NCBI GenBank assembly: GCA_903832625.1
Contig: CAILCI010000065.1
Location: 62,001-126,000, forward strand
DNA: 64,000 nt
Source: an uncultured Burkholderiales bacterium
GTDB taxonomy: Bacteria; Pseudomonadota; Gammaproteobacteria; Burkholderiales; Burkholderiaceae_C
Reading direction: 5' to 3'
Positions within the stretch are counted from its first letter, which is position 1. Every line of letters starts with the position of its first letter. The position numbers and the translations under genes were made by a program. This document shows positions 63,510-64,000 of the stretch, piece after piece. The notes below the pieces were generated by a model. The model saw nothing but the letters and a program-made list of their open reading frames with translations. It was not told the DNA's origin and did no database searches.

Positions 63510-64000
63510 TTATTTTTGAAGCGAACTCAAGCTCTGCTTAGCCAACTCTGCTGTTTTTTCAGCAGCCACTTTGGCGCCAGAGAGCACGGCATGGCTGGTA
63601 TCCATGGCGCTTTTGACAGCCGACATGGCCAAGGCGGAAATGGGATTACCTGTGAGTGCGGGAGAGCTCAAGACATGCTCGGTCAACGCGCGGTTGTCTT
63701 CAATTTGCTTTTGCAAAATACCCGTGACCTGCGAATGCGCATCAAAACCCAATTGATAGGCAGCAACTGCAAAGTTCAAATAATCTTTGATTTGATGCAC
63801 CATGTGCGTAGACACCAGCTCATGCACCCGCGATGTGTCTTTGACATGCATCAGTTCGACCGCGCGCTGGTGCGAAGCTTCAATCGCAATTTTGTTGTGC
63901 ATCAACGCTAAATTGATCAACTCCAACGACTGCTTGTGATAGAGGCTCGCAATCTCCAAACTGCGATTAGGCGTTTGCGTTATCAGGTCTTGGTTCGTCT
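63510..64000 (-). CDS. Phasin-family protein (5' end outside window)
   Basis: The reading frame is open to the right edge. The visible part, at least 160 residues, is helical and A/L/E-rich, with NRSLEIASLYHKQSLELINL and a C-terminal A-K-Q-S-L-S-S-L-Q-K. This is the pattern of phasins, which coat polyhydroxyalkanoate granules. It is convergent with aapP across 35 bp, with no clear terminator between them. The true start is beyond position 64000. Confidence 0.75.
   Translation of the reverse strand, partial: TNQDLITQTPNRSLEIASLYHKQSLELINLALMHNKIAIEASHQRAVELMHVKDTSRVHELVSTHMVHQIKDYLNFAVAAYQLGFDAHSQVTGILQKQIEDNRALTEHVLSSPALTGNPISALAMSAVKSAMDTSHAVLSGAKVAAEKTAELAKQSLSSLQK

Overview
The window reads as one continuous piece of a beta-proteobacterial chromosome, most likely Burkholderiales/Comamonadaceae (a compact, Limnohabitans- or Rhodoferax-like freshwater bacterium). 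That is inferred from the dnaX-ybaB-recR cluster beside an SRP RNA gene, several TctC-type and TRAP-type binding proteins, a TorF-type porin, a phasin, and ATP-grasp/alpha-E/transglutaminase clusters. No phage, insertion sequence, CRISPR, tRNA or rRNA was seen. Genes are packed tightly and several tail-to-tail pairs overlap or touch.

Layout. 1-5.3 kb: housekeeping genes (recR, ybaB, dnaX, SRP RNA, a DsbA-like oxidoreductase, trxA, rho). 5.3-17.7 kb: two sets of circularly permuted ATP-grasp, alpha-E and transglutaminase-like genes on opposite strands, separated by comEC and a small exported protein. 17.8-21.2 kb: RidA-like protein, a degenerate MlaE-like membrane protein with an MCE protein, an mreB without mreCD, and a small exported protein. 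21.3-29.4 kb: a sugar-acid catabolic block (SMP-30 lactonase, uronate dehydrogenase, TRAP transporter, galactarate dehydratase, TctC protein) with a divergent GntR/FadR regulator, a palindromic operator and two sigma-70-type promoters. 29.5-36.3 kb: the most unusual locus, a textbook sigma-54 promoter, a 1281-residue protein built almost wholly of octapeptide repeats, and a TPR/OGT-like GT41 glycosyltransferase fused to a methyltransferase. 36.3-43.3 kb: tannase/feruloyl-esterase-like enzyme, FAD monooxygenase with DUF2783 partner, TctC protein, metallo-beta-lactamase-fold hydrolase, and a secreted fusion of a carboxymuconolactone-decarboxylase-like domain to a binding protein. 43.3-49.7 kb: YhgE/Pip-type membrane protein, TorF porin, a Cys-rich exported protein, a truncated-globin-like protein lacking the proximal His, and a two-component system; an 11-bp motif is shared by the globin and regulator promoters. 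49.8-64 kb: purT, a Mg-type P-ATPase, an amidohydrolase/AroE/LivJ operon behind an orphan sensor kinase, an alpha/beta hydrolase with a general amino-acid ABC transporter (aapJQMP), and a partial phasin.

The strongest candidate for an undescribed system is the sigma-54-driven repeat-protein/GT41-methyltransferase pair. Other notable points are a nine-A slippage site in dnaX with immediate stops in both shifted frames, the CMD-binding-protein fusion, the haem-ligand-less globin with its putative two-component operator, and an MCE pair whose permease-like partner appears to have lost the ATPase-coupling region. All family calls come from reading motifs and remembered family features; no database search was run.
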